This document shows, one piece after another, positions 10,031-19,618 of a DNA stretch of 64,000 nucleotides (its first letter is position 1; the number at the start of each line of letters is the position of its first letter). Source of the DNA: Rhynchopus sp. YZ270_cl-10 (lineage: Eukaryota; Euglenozoa; Diplonemea; Diplonemida; Diplonemidae); contig OZ037883.1 in assembly GCA_964035575.1 (NCBI GenBank), positions 806,001 to 870,000 of the forward strand, written 5' to 3'. Made by a program: the position numbers and the translations under genes. The notes beneath the pieces are model-generated. The model ran no database searches and was not told the DNA's origin. It saw only the letters and a list, made by a program, of their open reading frames with translations.

Positions 10031-11410
10031 CTAGCTCAAGGTGACACAATGTCCTGCAGTGCACAGGGAGACAGCAGGATATACAAGACCCCCTACCTCT
10101 GTGAACGCAGTGCCGAACTTTCGATGATTCATTGCAAACTCCAGGGTGCCTTCATCGAGGTCGAGAAGCTGTGTACAGGATACATAGGGGAACACCACAA
10201 AGAAACAAGATTATAAGATGAACCTAAGCCTCTCTGTGCTTGGTCACTTTGAAAGATGGGGAAAGAAAAAATTTGGAAGGTGATACTAAGCCTCTCGTGC
10301 TTAGTCACCTTGATCACATTCGTTATCGCGCAGCATCAGCTGTGCAGGTTTCCACTTTAAAAAAAAAAACACCTACTCACAAAATCCGCGAAGGCTGCAT
10401 ACCACAGTCAGCACGTCGTTCGCAGCACAGCTGTCACCATATGCGTAGCATTGTGTGCCGTCCCATCGAAACCCGTTGTCTTGGTAACACCAAGAACCCC
10501 GTATGTTACCGAGATGCGTCGGGACAGAGTATTTGTTGCATGTGACCCCCACCATGATTGTTGAGGAGGTGTACTCTGCCCAGTCTGCGACACCGAGTTC
10601 CACATCCCACATCCACTTCCCTGTGGACACGCCGGTGACGCAGCACAGTGTTGACCACCCGGGGGTGTCGTGTGTCGCGGTCTTGCCGTTCTCGGAGAAA
10701 GCGAACTTCTCTGTGGAGGTGTCCCAGCGCAGCCCTTCCAAGGGTCTGAAGCCTGTGGAGGGTGTCCGCGGTATGCTTGTGTGCCGTCGCAGCTCGCAGA
10801 GGTCGGTGCGGTGCTGGTCGCCCTCGCGTTGGAGACGGCCTCTGAGGGCGAGGAGCTCTTCACCCTGCTCGTCGAGGGTCTGCCGCATGGCGTGCAGCGC
10901 TTCCTTGAGGCAGGCCACCTCACGCTGCGACACCACATCACGGCTGCCTTCGTCCTTCTTGAGCTGGCGCTCCTTCTGCAGCTCCATTGCAAGAAGGCGG
11001 ACATGCTTAGCAGCCTCCTCCAGCTCGTGTGCGTGCACCTCACCTGGCTGTAGCAGGTCCGTGCACCCTGCAAAGTGGAATTCGCAAAGAACAGGTCGCA
11101 GTCTGCAGGACAGCTGGTGGCTCGCAATGTCCGACATCGGACCACTCCATTCACACCCCCTAAACTTACAAAGCACCTTTAAATCCGCAATCTGACGTCG
11201 CGCCCGATGGTCTGTTCGGATCTGAAACCCTTCGAACCGGCACATCGGGCACACATCCGACTCCTTCATGCTCCGCTCTGCACAGGCCAGGCAGAAGAGA
11301 TGCCCGCACTCGACAGTCACACTCGCATCGCACGCAACCTCCTTGCAGATACCACAGAACAGATCCGACACAGGTTCGTTTGCAAACTCATAGTGTGCTA
11401 GGGTGTCCAT
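10031..11410 (-). CDS. RING finger / TRAF-type finger / SPRY protein (TRIM-like E3 ligase)
   Basis: Exon 1 is 11410-10403 and exon 2 is 10168-10031, joined in phase 0 across a 234-nt intron (GTATGC...ACACAG), giving 381 aa. Start is the ATG of MDTLAHYEF; 12 nt upstream is a pyrimidine tract ending in CAG. A C3HC4 RING spans residues 19-57 (CGIC, CGHLFCLAC, CPMC). TRAF-like Cys/His fingers follow at about 79-130 (CKFRGCEWSG...HQLSC), then a charged coiled coil at about 130-205. From about 215 to the end is a B30.2/SPRY domain, with the SPRY strand LLDLDEGTLEFAMN completed only by exon 2. Family role: ubiquitin ligase with SPRY substrate recognition. The substrate is unknown. The intron carries two R1 stem-loops. 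Confidence 0.88.
10215..10250 (-). repeat. R1 stem-loop in intron of the RING/SPRY gene
   Basis: AGATGAACCTAAGCCTCTCT then GTGCTTGGTCAC. It lies within the 10169-10402 intron, upstream in plus coordinates of a second R1 copy at 10277. Confidence 0.6.
10277..10311 (-). repeat. R1 stem-loop, best-paired copy, same intron
   Basis: AGGTGATACTAAGCCTCTCG then TGCTTAGTCACCT. Both the outer pairing AGGTGA/TCACCT and the inner pairing CTAAGC/GCTTAG are perfect in this copy. Confidence 0.65.
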
Positions 11411-11421
11411 TGAACACACCA

Positions 11422-11440
11422 CTGAAAGAGGGTGAAAATG
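11422..11440 (-). promoter_or_regulatory. Pyrimidine tract + CAG before the RING gene start
   Basis: In gene sense the tract TTTTCACCCTCTTTCAG ends 11 nt before the ATG. It looks like a 3' splice acceptor, either for trans-splicing or for an intron in the 5' UTR. Confidence 0.45.
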
Positions 11441-11940
11441 AGGGCAACGGAGGGAGGGAAAAGGTCAATACAGCGACAGCGACAGCGACAGAGGGAGAGG
11501 GGAGAGGAGGGTCCCCACACACCACGCTGCAAAGATAGATACCGAATCTAGTTTGGGCGAGGGATCAATCCAACACTTGAATGACCCCCTGGGGTGGCAA
11601 ATACGTATTATACGTGATACGTAGCGGGGGGTTTTTTTTTGCAGTTTTCCCCTATACGTATTACCTGCACGGCGGGGTCCACACACCCGAGGGTCCGTAA
11701 ATTTTACGGACCCTCATTACGGACCCTCAAGTGCGGACCCGGGTCCGTAATTACGGACCCTAGGGTCCGTAATTACGGACCCTAGGGTACGTAATTACGT
11801 GGTCTAAGGTGGGAAATCACTGTTTGGATGTGTGACTGCTGGTCGAAAAGCCCTGGGAGCAAACCGAGTGGTACACAGGTACCACATGATAGACCATGAT
11901 CATGTGGGCCTATCCCAAGTTACATACCGAAAAAAGTCGT

Positions 11941-12266
11941 GAGCTCGGTTAGTTGTCAAAGACGTCTTCCACCATGCACTGAGGAGATAATGATCCAACA
12001 ATTTACAAGAAAGATTACTTAACCTACTGCTGGAGTTGCCAGGTCGTAGTAACACACAAAGTGTGCCTCCGTTCGGGAAGACCGGATATTCTAGAGACCA
12101 AAAAGGCCTCAAGAATATCTTCCGGTAGTCAAGGTATAACCGAGTGAACGGCCCAAGACCCCCGTGGAGAAGTTAAATGTTGTAATGCTATCAAGTACAA
12201 ACTGCGAACACTGTCTTACCCTCCTCAATACATGGTGGAATATGTCTTTGACAACAAACCGAGCTC
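11941..12266. mobile_element. Module B, copy 2: short MITE with complete inverted ends
   Basis: Begins GAGCTCGGTTAGTTGTCAAA, continues GACGTCTTCCACCATGCACT, and ends with the inverse (GTCTTTGACAAC...AACCGAGCTC). The ends are about 46 bp long and the whole unit is 326 bp without coding capacity. The other two copies have lost or exchanged one arm. Confidence 0.6.
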
Positions 12267-13751
12267 AAGAGTTTTTAAACTTCCCTGAGGGAATGCGAGA
12301 CGCAAAATTTACCACCAGACCCTGTCTTCGTGCACCTTCGGTGCAACGCTGCAGACAGGCCAAACTGCGTTGGACTCAGAGGAATGCCTGCTGTGCAGTG
12401 TATCAATGAGAACCAAGTCCCAGCAACAAGGGGCGCCTTTTGGCGGGCGTTGTTGAGGGTGTTTGGGGTGCAAAGTTTTCCACAATTTTGATGCGCGGGT
12501 ACAGAAGTGTTGTCTTGTTCTTTCATCTTTAGGAATGTAAATGTCAATCGCGTTTAACTACCACTAGGGCTTGTTCAGTGAACCCACAAGGGGTCGAAGG
12601 GGGTTGGTTATCCCATAGCTATCAAAGGTTGTGTCGACCAGGCTAATCCACTATGTTACGCTGTACGTTGTTAAATCCGAAGAAATAACACTTTAGCAGC
12701 CGCAGGAAGTTTGCTAAAAAGAGTGCCTCACGCTACACAAACCACCACCCGCGATTGACTTAGATGTTATAACAAAGAGAATTCAGAACAAAACAACACC
12801 CTGCCCCATACACACTAAATTGTCATGCTTCAAGAGCATGCCTGGGCCAAAATTACTGTTGACCAAAAAGGCAACAAGACCACCCACAAGGAGTGTAAAT
12901 TGTGCACTGGTTTTCTGGGGGAACGCAATATTTTCTTGTGTCTAGTCCTCCGCAAGCAGAGGACAGACTTTCCGGAAGGTTTCCAAAGTCGAATTTCTTG
13001 CACTAGCTATGCTCCCTTGGTTAATAGCAGTGACTGACTAAGTGTACCCACCCCCCTCCACCCAGATCTTCGTCCGCAAACTCAGAATAGATTGATGCGG
13101 GTAGATTTTGAGTTGTTGAATGTCGGACCGCGGTGAAGCTTCTCATCGCAATCGCGGGTGCAGTTCAGACTTCACGATCCTGTGATAAGTGTAAATGTGG
13201 GGTGTGATTAAGTTATGGTATACAAACGTAGTAGTCGGGAAAGGTGAGGTTAATAAAAAAGGCTATTTATTGCCGTGAAATAAGATAGATTTTTTCCAGT
13301 TCGAGAGAGTGACCTGCTGCACAAATGGTTCGAGTGAAGCGAGGTGAATTATGTGAAGCAGGTAACGAGCGCCTGTGGAACCAAATAGAAACGTAACACT
13401 CATCACACGATAAAACCCATGGGAGAGGTTGTGGTGAAACGCACACACCTCGACCTGAGGAGTGGCTCTGCAGCGCGGTTCGTCCCCAGAACCGCAAGTG
13501 TGTTCAAAATGCTTTGTTTCTATTTCCTCCTTCATGTCATGAGGTGACACAAAATGATTGGTGCGTAAAAAAATAGCTATTTAATAGTGTGAACATTACG
13601 CGTTTATTTCGAGTTGAAAACACGAACAAGTTGAAATATGCGGCATTTTTTTGTTCAATCTTCACTAGTAACTGAAAGTTAAACATAATTACATACCTTG
13701 TCTTCCCCGTAACCTGCGCCTTCGCTGCTTTTAAGGTGCTTTCTCTGGGTG

Positions 13752-14156
13752 CCCAGTACCCAGTACCCAGTACCCAGTACCCAGTACCCAGTACCCAGTA
13801 CCCAGTACCCAGTACCCAGTACCCAGTACCCAGTACCCAGTACCCAGTACCCAGTACCCAGTACCCAGTACCCAGTACCCAGTACCCAGTACCCAGTACC
13901 CAGTACCCAGTACCCAGTACCCAGTACCCAGTACCCAGTACCCAGTACCCAGTACCCAGTACCCAGTACCCAGTACCCAGTACCCAGTACCCAGTACCCA
14001 GTACCCAGTACCCAGTACCCAGTACCCAGTACCCAGTACCCAGTACCCAGTACCCAGTACCCAGTACCCAGTACCCAGTACCCAGTACCCAGTACCCAGT
14101 ACCCAGTACCCAGTACCCAGTACCCAGTACCCAGTACCCAGTACCCAGTACCCAGT
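13752..14156. repeat. 7-bp minisatellite (CCCAGTA)n, about 58 units
   Basis: Near-perfect tandem CCCAGTA repeats cover about 405 bp with no visible unit variants. Because 7 is not a multiple of 3, all frames stay open and give a spurious WVLGTGY heptapeptide repeat. Degenerate G-rich relatives (CACCTGGGTACTGG) occur at 14300-14345 and at 6765-6800. Confidence 0.95.
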
Positions 14157-14454
14157 GTCTTCGAGAACCTAAAAATGCATTTTGTTGAAATTTTCTGGCT
14201 TTTTCTGAACTTTTCCCAGCTACTTTTCTGGTCGAGTAGCTATTTTCACTTTTCTGGTGTATGAGTAGGTTTTCTGGGTGGGAGACTGGATTCTGGGTAC
14301 AGTGGTGTGTCTGGGCACCCAGGCACCTGGGTACTGGTGTATTTTCGGCCCAGTACCCCGGTACACGATACACTGGTGTACAAGGAAAAAAGTCGTGAAA
14401 AAGCAACCACAGCTCCACATGACAAACACAAAAGTGTCCAGTCACGTGGGGCAT

Positions 14455-14737
14455 TCATGCACTGAGGAGATAATGATCCAACAATTTACAAGAAAGATTA
14501 CTTAACCTACTGCTGGAAATTGCCAGGTCGTAGTAACACACAAAGTGCGCCTCCGTTCGGGAATACCGGATATTCTAGAGACCAAAAAGGCCTCTTCCGC
14601 TGGTCAAGGTATAACCGAGTGAACGGCCCAAGACCCCCGTGGAGAAGTTAAATGTTGTAATGCTATCAAGTACAAACTGCGACCACTGTCTTACCCTCCT
14701 CAATGCATGGTGGAAGATGTCTTTCACAACAAATAAG
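14455..14737 (+). repeat. Module B, copy 3
   Basis: Carries the same core as 11941-12266 (CCAACAATTTACAAGAAAGA, ACTTAACCTACTGCTGGA, AACGGCCCAAGACCCCCGTG) and ends TGCATGGTGGAAGATGTCTT. The left arm is replaced by sequence shared with the MULE-like element (CCAGTCACGTGGGGCATTC). Confidence 0.6.
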
Positions 14738-15224
14738 CTGTACACAGGTACACAGGTAAAACCCGTTAAAATTGTGTGTGAAAGTTAAAAATAGCTATAT
14801 TTGCATTTTTCGCCCAGCATTGAGGACACATAGTCCCACCAAGGGCAATTTTGTGATGTCAAAAAAAATTTTTTTTCGGACCAAAAATTGACTTGTTTTC
14901 GGTAAAACCCACTAAAAATTGTGGTACTCTAAACTGCGTTTTAGACCCCCACAGATGCTCAAAAGTGCCAAATTTTGCTTTTAATGGCCTCAAATCGTCG
15001 AAATTAGCCCTAAACGGGGGCAAAAAAAATTTTTCGAGAGTCCCTTTCCCTGGGAGGCTCCGTAATTACGGACCCTAGGGTACGTAATTACGTACCCTAG
15101 GGTACGTAATTACGTACCCTAGGGTCCGTAATTACGTACCCTAGGGTACGTAATGACACTCCGTAAAGAGGGACCCTCCTAACATGCCGTTTTACGGACC
15201 CTCGGGGTGTGCGGACCCCGCCGT

Positions 15225-15857
15225 GTGTATATGGGTCGATGCGTAAAACCCCCCCTCCCCTAAATTTCACTACGATTTTTGAGGTTTTACCAGAAAACTG
15301 CGCCGAAAACTGCCCAGAACCACCCCAAAAACCATTTTCCGGCGGGTTTTGGGGGCTTTTGGGCAAAAATATACTTATTTTGACCCATTTTGGGGTATTT
15401 TTGCGTGTTTTTGGGCTATTTTTACTCCCTACCCTCAGAACAGATAGACGCATAAAGAATGCCCAGAGTTGGACTCAACACAGACGATATAATCGGTGAC
15501 TCCTCTGACGAGGAGCACGATCCTGTCCCTCAAGAAGAAGAAGAGATGACAGAGGCCCTTCACCGCATGGCTAAGAGAACGCAGTCTTTTATTTCTTCAG
15601 TTTCCTCAGTTTCACATAAAACGTGTGAAACCTGCGGTAAGACGGGCCACAATACACGTTCATGTCCAAAAAAGCGTCGCACATCATAAAAAAGACCCTA
15701 GAACACCCTCCCAGGGTCCCCAGGCCCCCCAGACCCCCCAAACACCCCTTGTACATGCACCTCGACCTCTCATAGCCTCCCAACAGAAATATAAAAAAAT
15801 CAAAAATCGTAGTGAAATTTAGGGGAGGGGGGGTTTTACGCATTCACCCATATACAC
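15225..15857. mobile_element. Short element with ATATGGGTCGAT-type ends and a zinc-knuckle ORF
   Basis: Inverted ends of about 50 bp: GTGTATATGGGTCGATGCGT then AAAACCCCCCCTCCCCTAAA on the left, the reverse complement with few changes on the right. The outer motif ATATGGGTCGAT...AAAACCCCCC is shared with the hairpin element at 49226-49834, so the two belong to one family. It is inserted next to the end of the 11671-15222 element. Confidence 0.6.
15459..15689 (+). CDS. Small acidic protein with CCHC zinc knuckle (element-encoded)
   Basis: An ATG-initiated 76-aa ORF lies between the inverted ends of the 633-bp element. Residues 1-30 are acidic (DDIIGDSSDEEHDPVPQEEE). Near the C-terminus is a CX2CX4HX4C knuckle, CETCGKTGHNTRSCP, followed by a basic KKRRTS tail. 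Knuckles of this GHN.R.CP type are common at the end of DNA-transposon transposases, including Mutator-like ones. It may be the leftover end of a transposase or a stand-alone nucleic-acid-binding accessory protein. Nothing else of a transposase is visible nearby. Expression is unproven. Confidence 0.45.
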   Translation: MPRVGLNTDDIIGDSSDEEHDPVPQEEEEMTEALHRMAKRTQSFISSVSSVSHKTCETCGKTGHNTRSCPKKRRTS

Positions 15858-15981
15858 CTCTCTGCTTTCACTGATCCAATACCCACTCCCCGTACTCACC
15901 CCCGATTTTTACTTTTTATCCCTGTTAATTCACATCACCACCCGAACATCTTCATCTATCAATCAGTAAATAATAAAGAAA

Positions 15982-16527
15982 ATGTCAAAAAGAACGAGAG
16001 ATGATGTTTGGGATAGTGTTGAAGTGACCTCGGGCGAGGGAACGGGCAACCCCAAGGTGAAGTGTCTGTTCTGCTCTCACGAGTGGGTTGGAGGTGCGGC
16101 CCGGTGCAGGGCCCACTTTTTGGGAACCGGAGGCGTGCGGCAGTGCACAGGCAACGTGGAGCATGAGCTCGAGCAGCGGGAGTTGTTGAGGAAACTGCAG
16201 GATGGAGTAAAAAAAAAGGTTAAACTTCCGGTTCAAGAAAATGCAGCAGCAGAGAAAAAAAAAGCAGTGACAGGACCCCTTGTCAAGTTTGTGCAGCCGG
16301 CCGTTCCAGACGACCTAAAAGATGCAGTCGCCACCCTTCTATTTGAAGAAGGGCTCCCCTTCAACCTCTGCGAAAAACGCGCTTTCGTGGACCTCATTAC
16401 CCAAGCTGGCAAAGCAGGGACTCGCGCGCCAGATCTTCTGCCCAACAGAAAACAGGTAGCAGGTGTTTTGCTCGACACACAATGCGCGCTGATGGAATCA
16501 CTAGTAGCGCGCAGGCTCAGTTTGTGA
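15982..16527 (+). pseudogene. hAT transposase N-terminus with BED zinc finger, truncated
   Basis: An 181-aa ORF begins MSKRTRDDVWDSVEV and has a BED-type finger: CLFCSHEWVGGAARCRAHFL with a later Cys/His region. It resembles the start of the intact transposase at 19887 (MPKRKADDAWDYVKV, CTFCDKKF, IKEHLLG), and both continue into an FFYEEC/LLFEEG.PF...F motif. The reading frame stops after about 180 residues, before the RNase-H-like catalytic domain, so it cannot be an active transposase alone. It could act as a DNA-binding domain or be a remnant of the enclosing element. Confidence 0.7.
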
Positions 16528-16623
16528 GCATCACAGAGTAGGTTTTTTTTCCAGAACGTATCGAACGTATTATACGTATTATACGCGATACGTGGGGGGG
16601 TAGTCACGTATTTTCCACCCCAG

Positions 16624-18194
16624 CCCCACCCCCACCCCACATCAGTCCACCAACCTCGTCAGGAAGACACAGCGCTCACCATTTTTCGAGCGCTTTTTAA
16701 AAACGCGACTAAAAGCAAAGAACCGCACAGCGTTGACTCCGTCAGACCCCTCCTCCATTCCTCCCACCTCCCTCCTTCAAACCTCTCGTATTTTCCTCTG
16801 CGTATTTGAACACCTTGCAGAAAGCCCTCCCTCCCCCTTTCCCCCTCTCACCTCCTGAGGCTATATCAAGACACGCCGACTGTTCAGCTAGAAGCGACAC
16901 TTCTACAACACCACCTACAGCACTACCTATCGCAGAGTGCCGGAAGCTCTAACACTCAACCCACCCACCCACCCACAAGCCCCCATTCTGCGATATCCTC
17001 AGGCGGATCCCAGAATCTGCAACCTTAGGAAACCACAGCTTTTCCAACCTCACAACCTCCACTTTTCCCCCAGCGTAGTGATACCGAAGGACTGCGTTCT
17101 CATGGGATGCACTGCATCTGCTTAAGAAATCCCCAAAGCATCCTATCGCCAAAGGCCTACGAGCCAACACTACACAACCTATCTAAAGGTGACAACTGGG
17201 AGGACGGCCGACACGCTGCTGCAAGAGGCAGGAGTGCATCGTCAGCCGGAGTGGCGGTGCACTGAAGGGAAACCAAAGGAGGTCCTTTTCAGCTAAGACG
17301 GTTCGTGGTCTGCTGTCCCAGGGGGATGTAGGGATGCCATTCAGGGGGGGGAAGTGTAGTGTGATACCCCAACCCCAACCCCTACCCTGACACTGACTGA
17401 CCCCATGATCATGATCATCTGCCGTGCAGAGTGTGTTCTCTGCATTCAGGTAGCGGAATGTGCACGCTTTCCCTTTCGGCAATCCTACAACGAAGCACCG
17501 AGATGCGACATCGTAGCTTTGAGGCGAGCAATTACACCTTGCCTTAGGACCGACTGACCCACTGTCCAAAAATGCTGTTGACGCAGGAAACCTTCTCCAC
17601 TTCGGCCTTCAATGTTCTCCATTGAATATTCGCTACTACAACCAAGATCTGCACATCACCCACGCTCCAGAGAGGCTCACGCCAACTCCTTCGCGGATTA
17701 CCCCCCCACCACACCACACCCCCACCCATAAGCACGCTCTTCTCCTCTCCTCACCCACTACAGCCTCTACCATGCCCACCGTTTCAAGCAACAATCGCAG
17801 GACGACTGTGCAATACCTTTCCCCCTCTGATATCCCTGATCGATTCTTTCAGAAACGACCATAACGCTGTCAGCGGAACGGTGCAGGAAAATCCCAAAAA
17901 AATCCCCCCCCTTTTCTTAAAACTCAGCGTCATCTTCAGGAAAGCTTTTGCAAAGAGACAGCCAATCTCAACGATATCCCCCCCCAACCCCTCACACTCT
18001 CTCTCCCTCCCTCCCCCCTATCACACCTACACACACACTACCAACACGCACCAGAACAACCAACACAATCATACGATCCTTCCCTCTTCCTCCTCCCCCC
18101 CCCACTGCACTGAAGCAACACCTCCCTTTTGCAACAGCTTTTGAGGTCAAAACCCACCCCACCTCCTCCTCCTCCTCCTCCTCCTCCTCCTCTC
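16624..18194. other. Spacer without recognised gene
   Basis: C-rich and T-poor on the plus strand, with a CCT microsatellite at 18163-18191 and runs of CACCC. Several short ORFs exist but none has recognisable domains. I see nothing reliable here. Confidence 0.5.
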
Positions 18195-19490
18195 TCACTC
18201 AGATGCGGTCATATCGTACCCATGAATCTCCGCAATCTCATACGGTGCTATGCCTCTGGTGTTTTGCCCAGTGAATGCATTGGCGGTATGGAGCAACGCA
18301 GCCACCTTTCTGTTTCCATGCGAATATGCGATGTACAGTGGCGTGCGGCAGTCACAGTCCTCGAGATCCACCCCCACCCCTGCCGCGAGAAGGCACTGTA
18401 TGTACTCGGTCTTCCCATTCAATACTGCAACATGCAGTGCGGTCTGCCCCTCCCGGTCAACAACATCCAAACCTACCCACCCCAGCAGAAACTCCAACAT
18501 CTCCCTCCTCTTTTCCAACCTCACCACTATATGAAGCAAAGACTGCCCTTCTGTGGTTTGACCATCCAAGCGTACCCCCTTCTCTGCTAGATACTCTACC
18601 ACATTCAGATCCCCCGCTGATACCATATAATGCGGAAGGCCCCAAGCTGTCTCTGGATGTACAGTATTGAGGTCTGCACCATGTGAAGCGAATTTCTCTA
18701 ATAACGCAGGGGTTATAACAGAAGGCTTTTTCTTTGCCGCTCCAATCAACGCTGTCACCCCATTCACAGAGACCCCTGGATCTACATATTGCAGTATCAA
18801 ATCCACACACCCTCCACTCAACACAGCTTCATGCAATGGTGTGGTAACATGGTCCTCCCCTACCTCAAAGCTGGCACCGTGTAATATTAGGGTCTCTAAT
18901 ATCTTCACATTCTTTACACTTGCTGCCATTAATGTGTCTAGTGAGGGGAGGTGGTAATCCGGGTCTGCGCCTGCACCGAGGAGGGTGATGACGGCAGAGA
19001 GATTGGAGGATTGGACGGCTCTGCACAGAGGGGTGCCTCCGCGGGAGGATTCGGGGTCGGGGTAGGCGCCGTGGCTGAGGAGGGTCCGGAGGAAGGGGGT
19101 GTTGGTGTGGGCAGCGTAGTGGAGTGCGGTGTTGCCGTAGATGTCACGCATGTTGATATCGGCACCGTGCATGATGAAGTGAGCTGTCGCAGCAGGGCGC
19201 TTTGCAGTCTCCGCAACAAAAGCGTATCCACAGTGCTCCGCCCCCGCCTGCAGCAACTGCAATACAATCCCCTCATGCCCCGCCCGTAATGCAACCTGTA
19301 AAAGCGTGACCCCATCGTCCAAGGGTGCCCCCCATTCAAGGAGTAAGGCAACTGCTGTGTCCAGGCCGTTCACGCAAGCATAGTGTAAAGCGCTGTGGCG
19401 ATCGCCGCGGGCATGCCAGAGACAGTCACCTCTACGCAAAAGGCGTTCCAACAAAACATCATCTCTCAAAGCAGACTGTAAAGTCGTCAT
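18195..19490 (-). CDS. Ankyrin-repeat protein
   Basis: Single-exon 431-aa protein starting MTTLQSALRDD at 19490. A CAG preceded by a C/T tract lies 8 nt upstream. The frame is open further upstream but has no better ATG. Around ten ankyrin repeats fill the protein, with clear consensus pieces such as GDRHSALHYACVNG, YGNTALHYAAHTN, GGTPLCRAVQSSN, VTTPLHEAVLSGG, EGQTALHVAVLNGK and CRTPLYIAYSHGN. No catalytic or membrane segment is visible. Ankyrin stacks are protein-binding scaffolds; the partner is unknown. The hAT element at 19619 inserted only about 120 bp upstream of this start codon, so it could affect the 5' region. Confidence 0.85.
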   Translation of the reverse strand: MTTLQSALRDDVLLERLLRRGDCLWHARGDRHSALHYACVNGLDTAVALLLEWGAPLDDGVTLLQVALRAGHEGIVLQLLQAGAEHCGYAFVAETAKRPAATAHFIMHGADINMRDIYGNTALHYAAHTNTPFLRTLLSHGAYPDPESSRGGTPLCRAVQSSNLSAVITLLGAGADPDYHLPSLDTLMAASVKNVKILETLILHGASFEVGEDHVTTPLHEAVLSGGCVDLILQYVDPGVSVNGVTALIGAAKKKPSVITPALLEKFASHGADLNTVHPETAWGLPHYMVSAGDLNVVEYLAEKGVRLDGQTTEGQSLLHIVVRLEKRREMLEFLLGWVGLDVVDREGQTALHVAVLNGKTEYIQCLLAAGVGVDLEDCDCRTPLYIAYSHGNRKVAALLHTANAFTGQNTRGIAPYEIAEIHGYDMTASE

Positions 19491-19497
19491 TTTTTTG

Positions 19498-19525
19498 CTG
19501 GGTTTAGGGTGGGGAGGGGGGTCCG
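19498..19525 (-). promoter_or_regulatory. Pyrimidine tract + CAG before the ankyrin gene start
   Basis: In gene sense CCCCTCCCCACCCTAAACC is followed by CAG eight nt before the ATG, a candidate 3' splice acceptor. Confidence 0.35.
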
Positions 19526-19618
19526 GAAAGATAAAAAGACCAGTCTTTATTCTTTGCTCAAAGTCAAACAAGTATGTGTTGAAGAGAAAAAGCCCCCCCC
19601 CCCCCCCCCCCCCTAGGG

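Larger units (their letters stand above)
11671..15222. mobile_element. DNA transposon with GGGTCCGTAATTACGGACCC subterminal repeats
   Basis: Ends are inverted: GGCGGGGTCC(A/G)CACACCC then GAGGGTCCGTAAA. Inside each end is an array of palindromes of the type GGGTCCGTAATTACGGACCC or TAGGGTACGTAATTACGTAC. It carries no recognisable transposase. Its interior contains module B twice, the 7-bp minisatellite, and a segment around 14330-14460 homologous to the MULE-like element of intron 2. Probably non-autonomous; target duplication not found. Confidence 0.5.
11589..16623. mobile_element. Composite nest; outer ends resemble a hAT element interrupted by others
   Basis: The outer ends match as inverted repeats CTGGGGTGG(C/A)AAATACG, followed on both sides by TATTATACG and GATACGT motifs. 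The right-hand part contains a BED-finger transposase N-terminus (15982-16527). Between the ends sit an element at 11671-15222 and one at 15225-15857, so the outer element would be the oldest. I found no clear 8-bp target duplication at the outer ends, so the pairing of the two ends is an inference. Confidence 0.42.

Noticed and set aside
10503-11195. 230-codon plus-strand ORF opposite the RING/SPRY gene
   Set aside because: Shadow of the coding strand; the minus frame has RING, TRAF-finger and SPRY motifs and consistent splicing.
13537-14454. 305-codon ORF with a WVLGTGY heptapeptide repeat
   Set aside because: It is only the translation of the (CCCAGTA)n array; the opposite strand is equally open. 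No sign of a real repeat protein.
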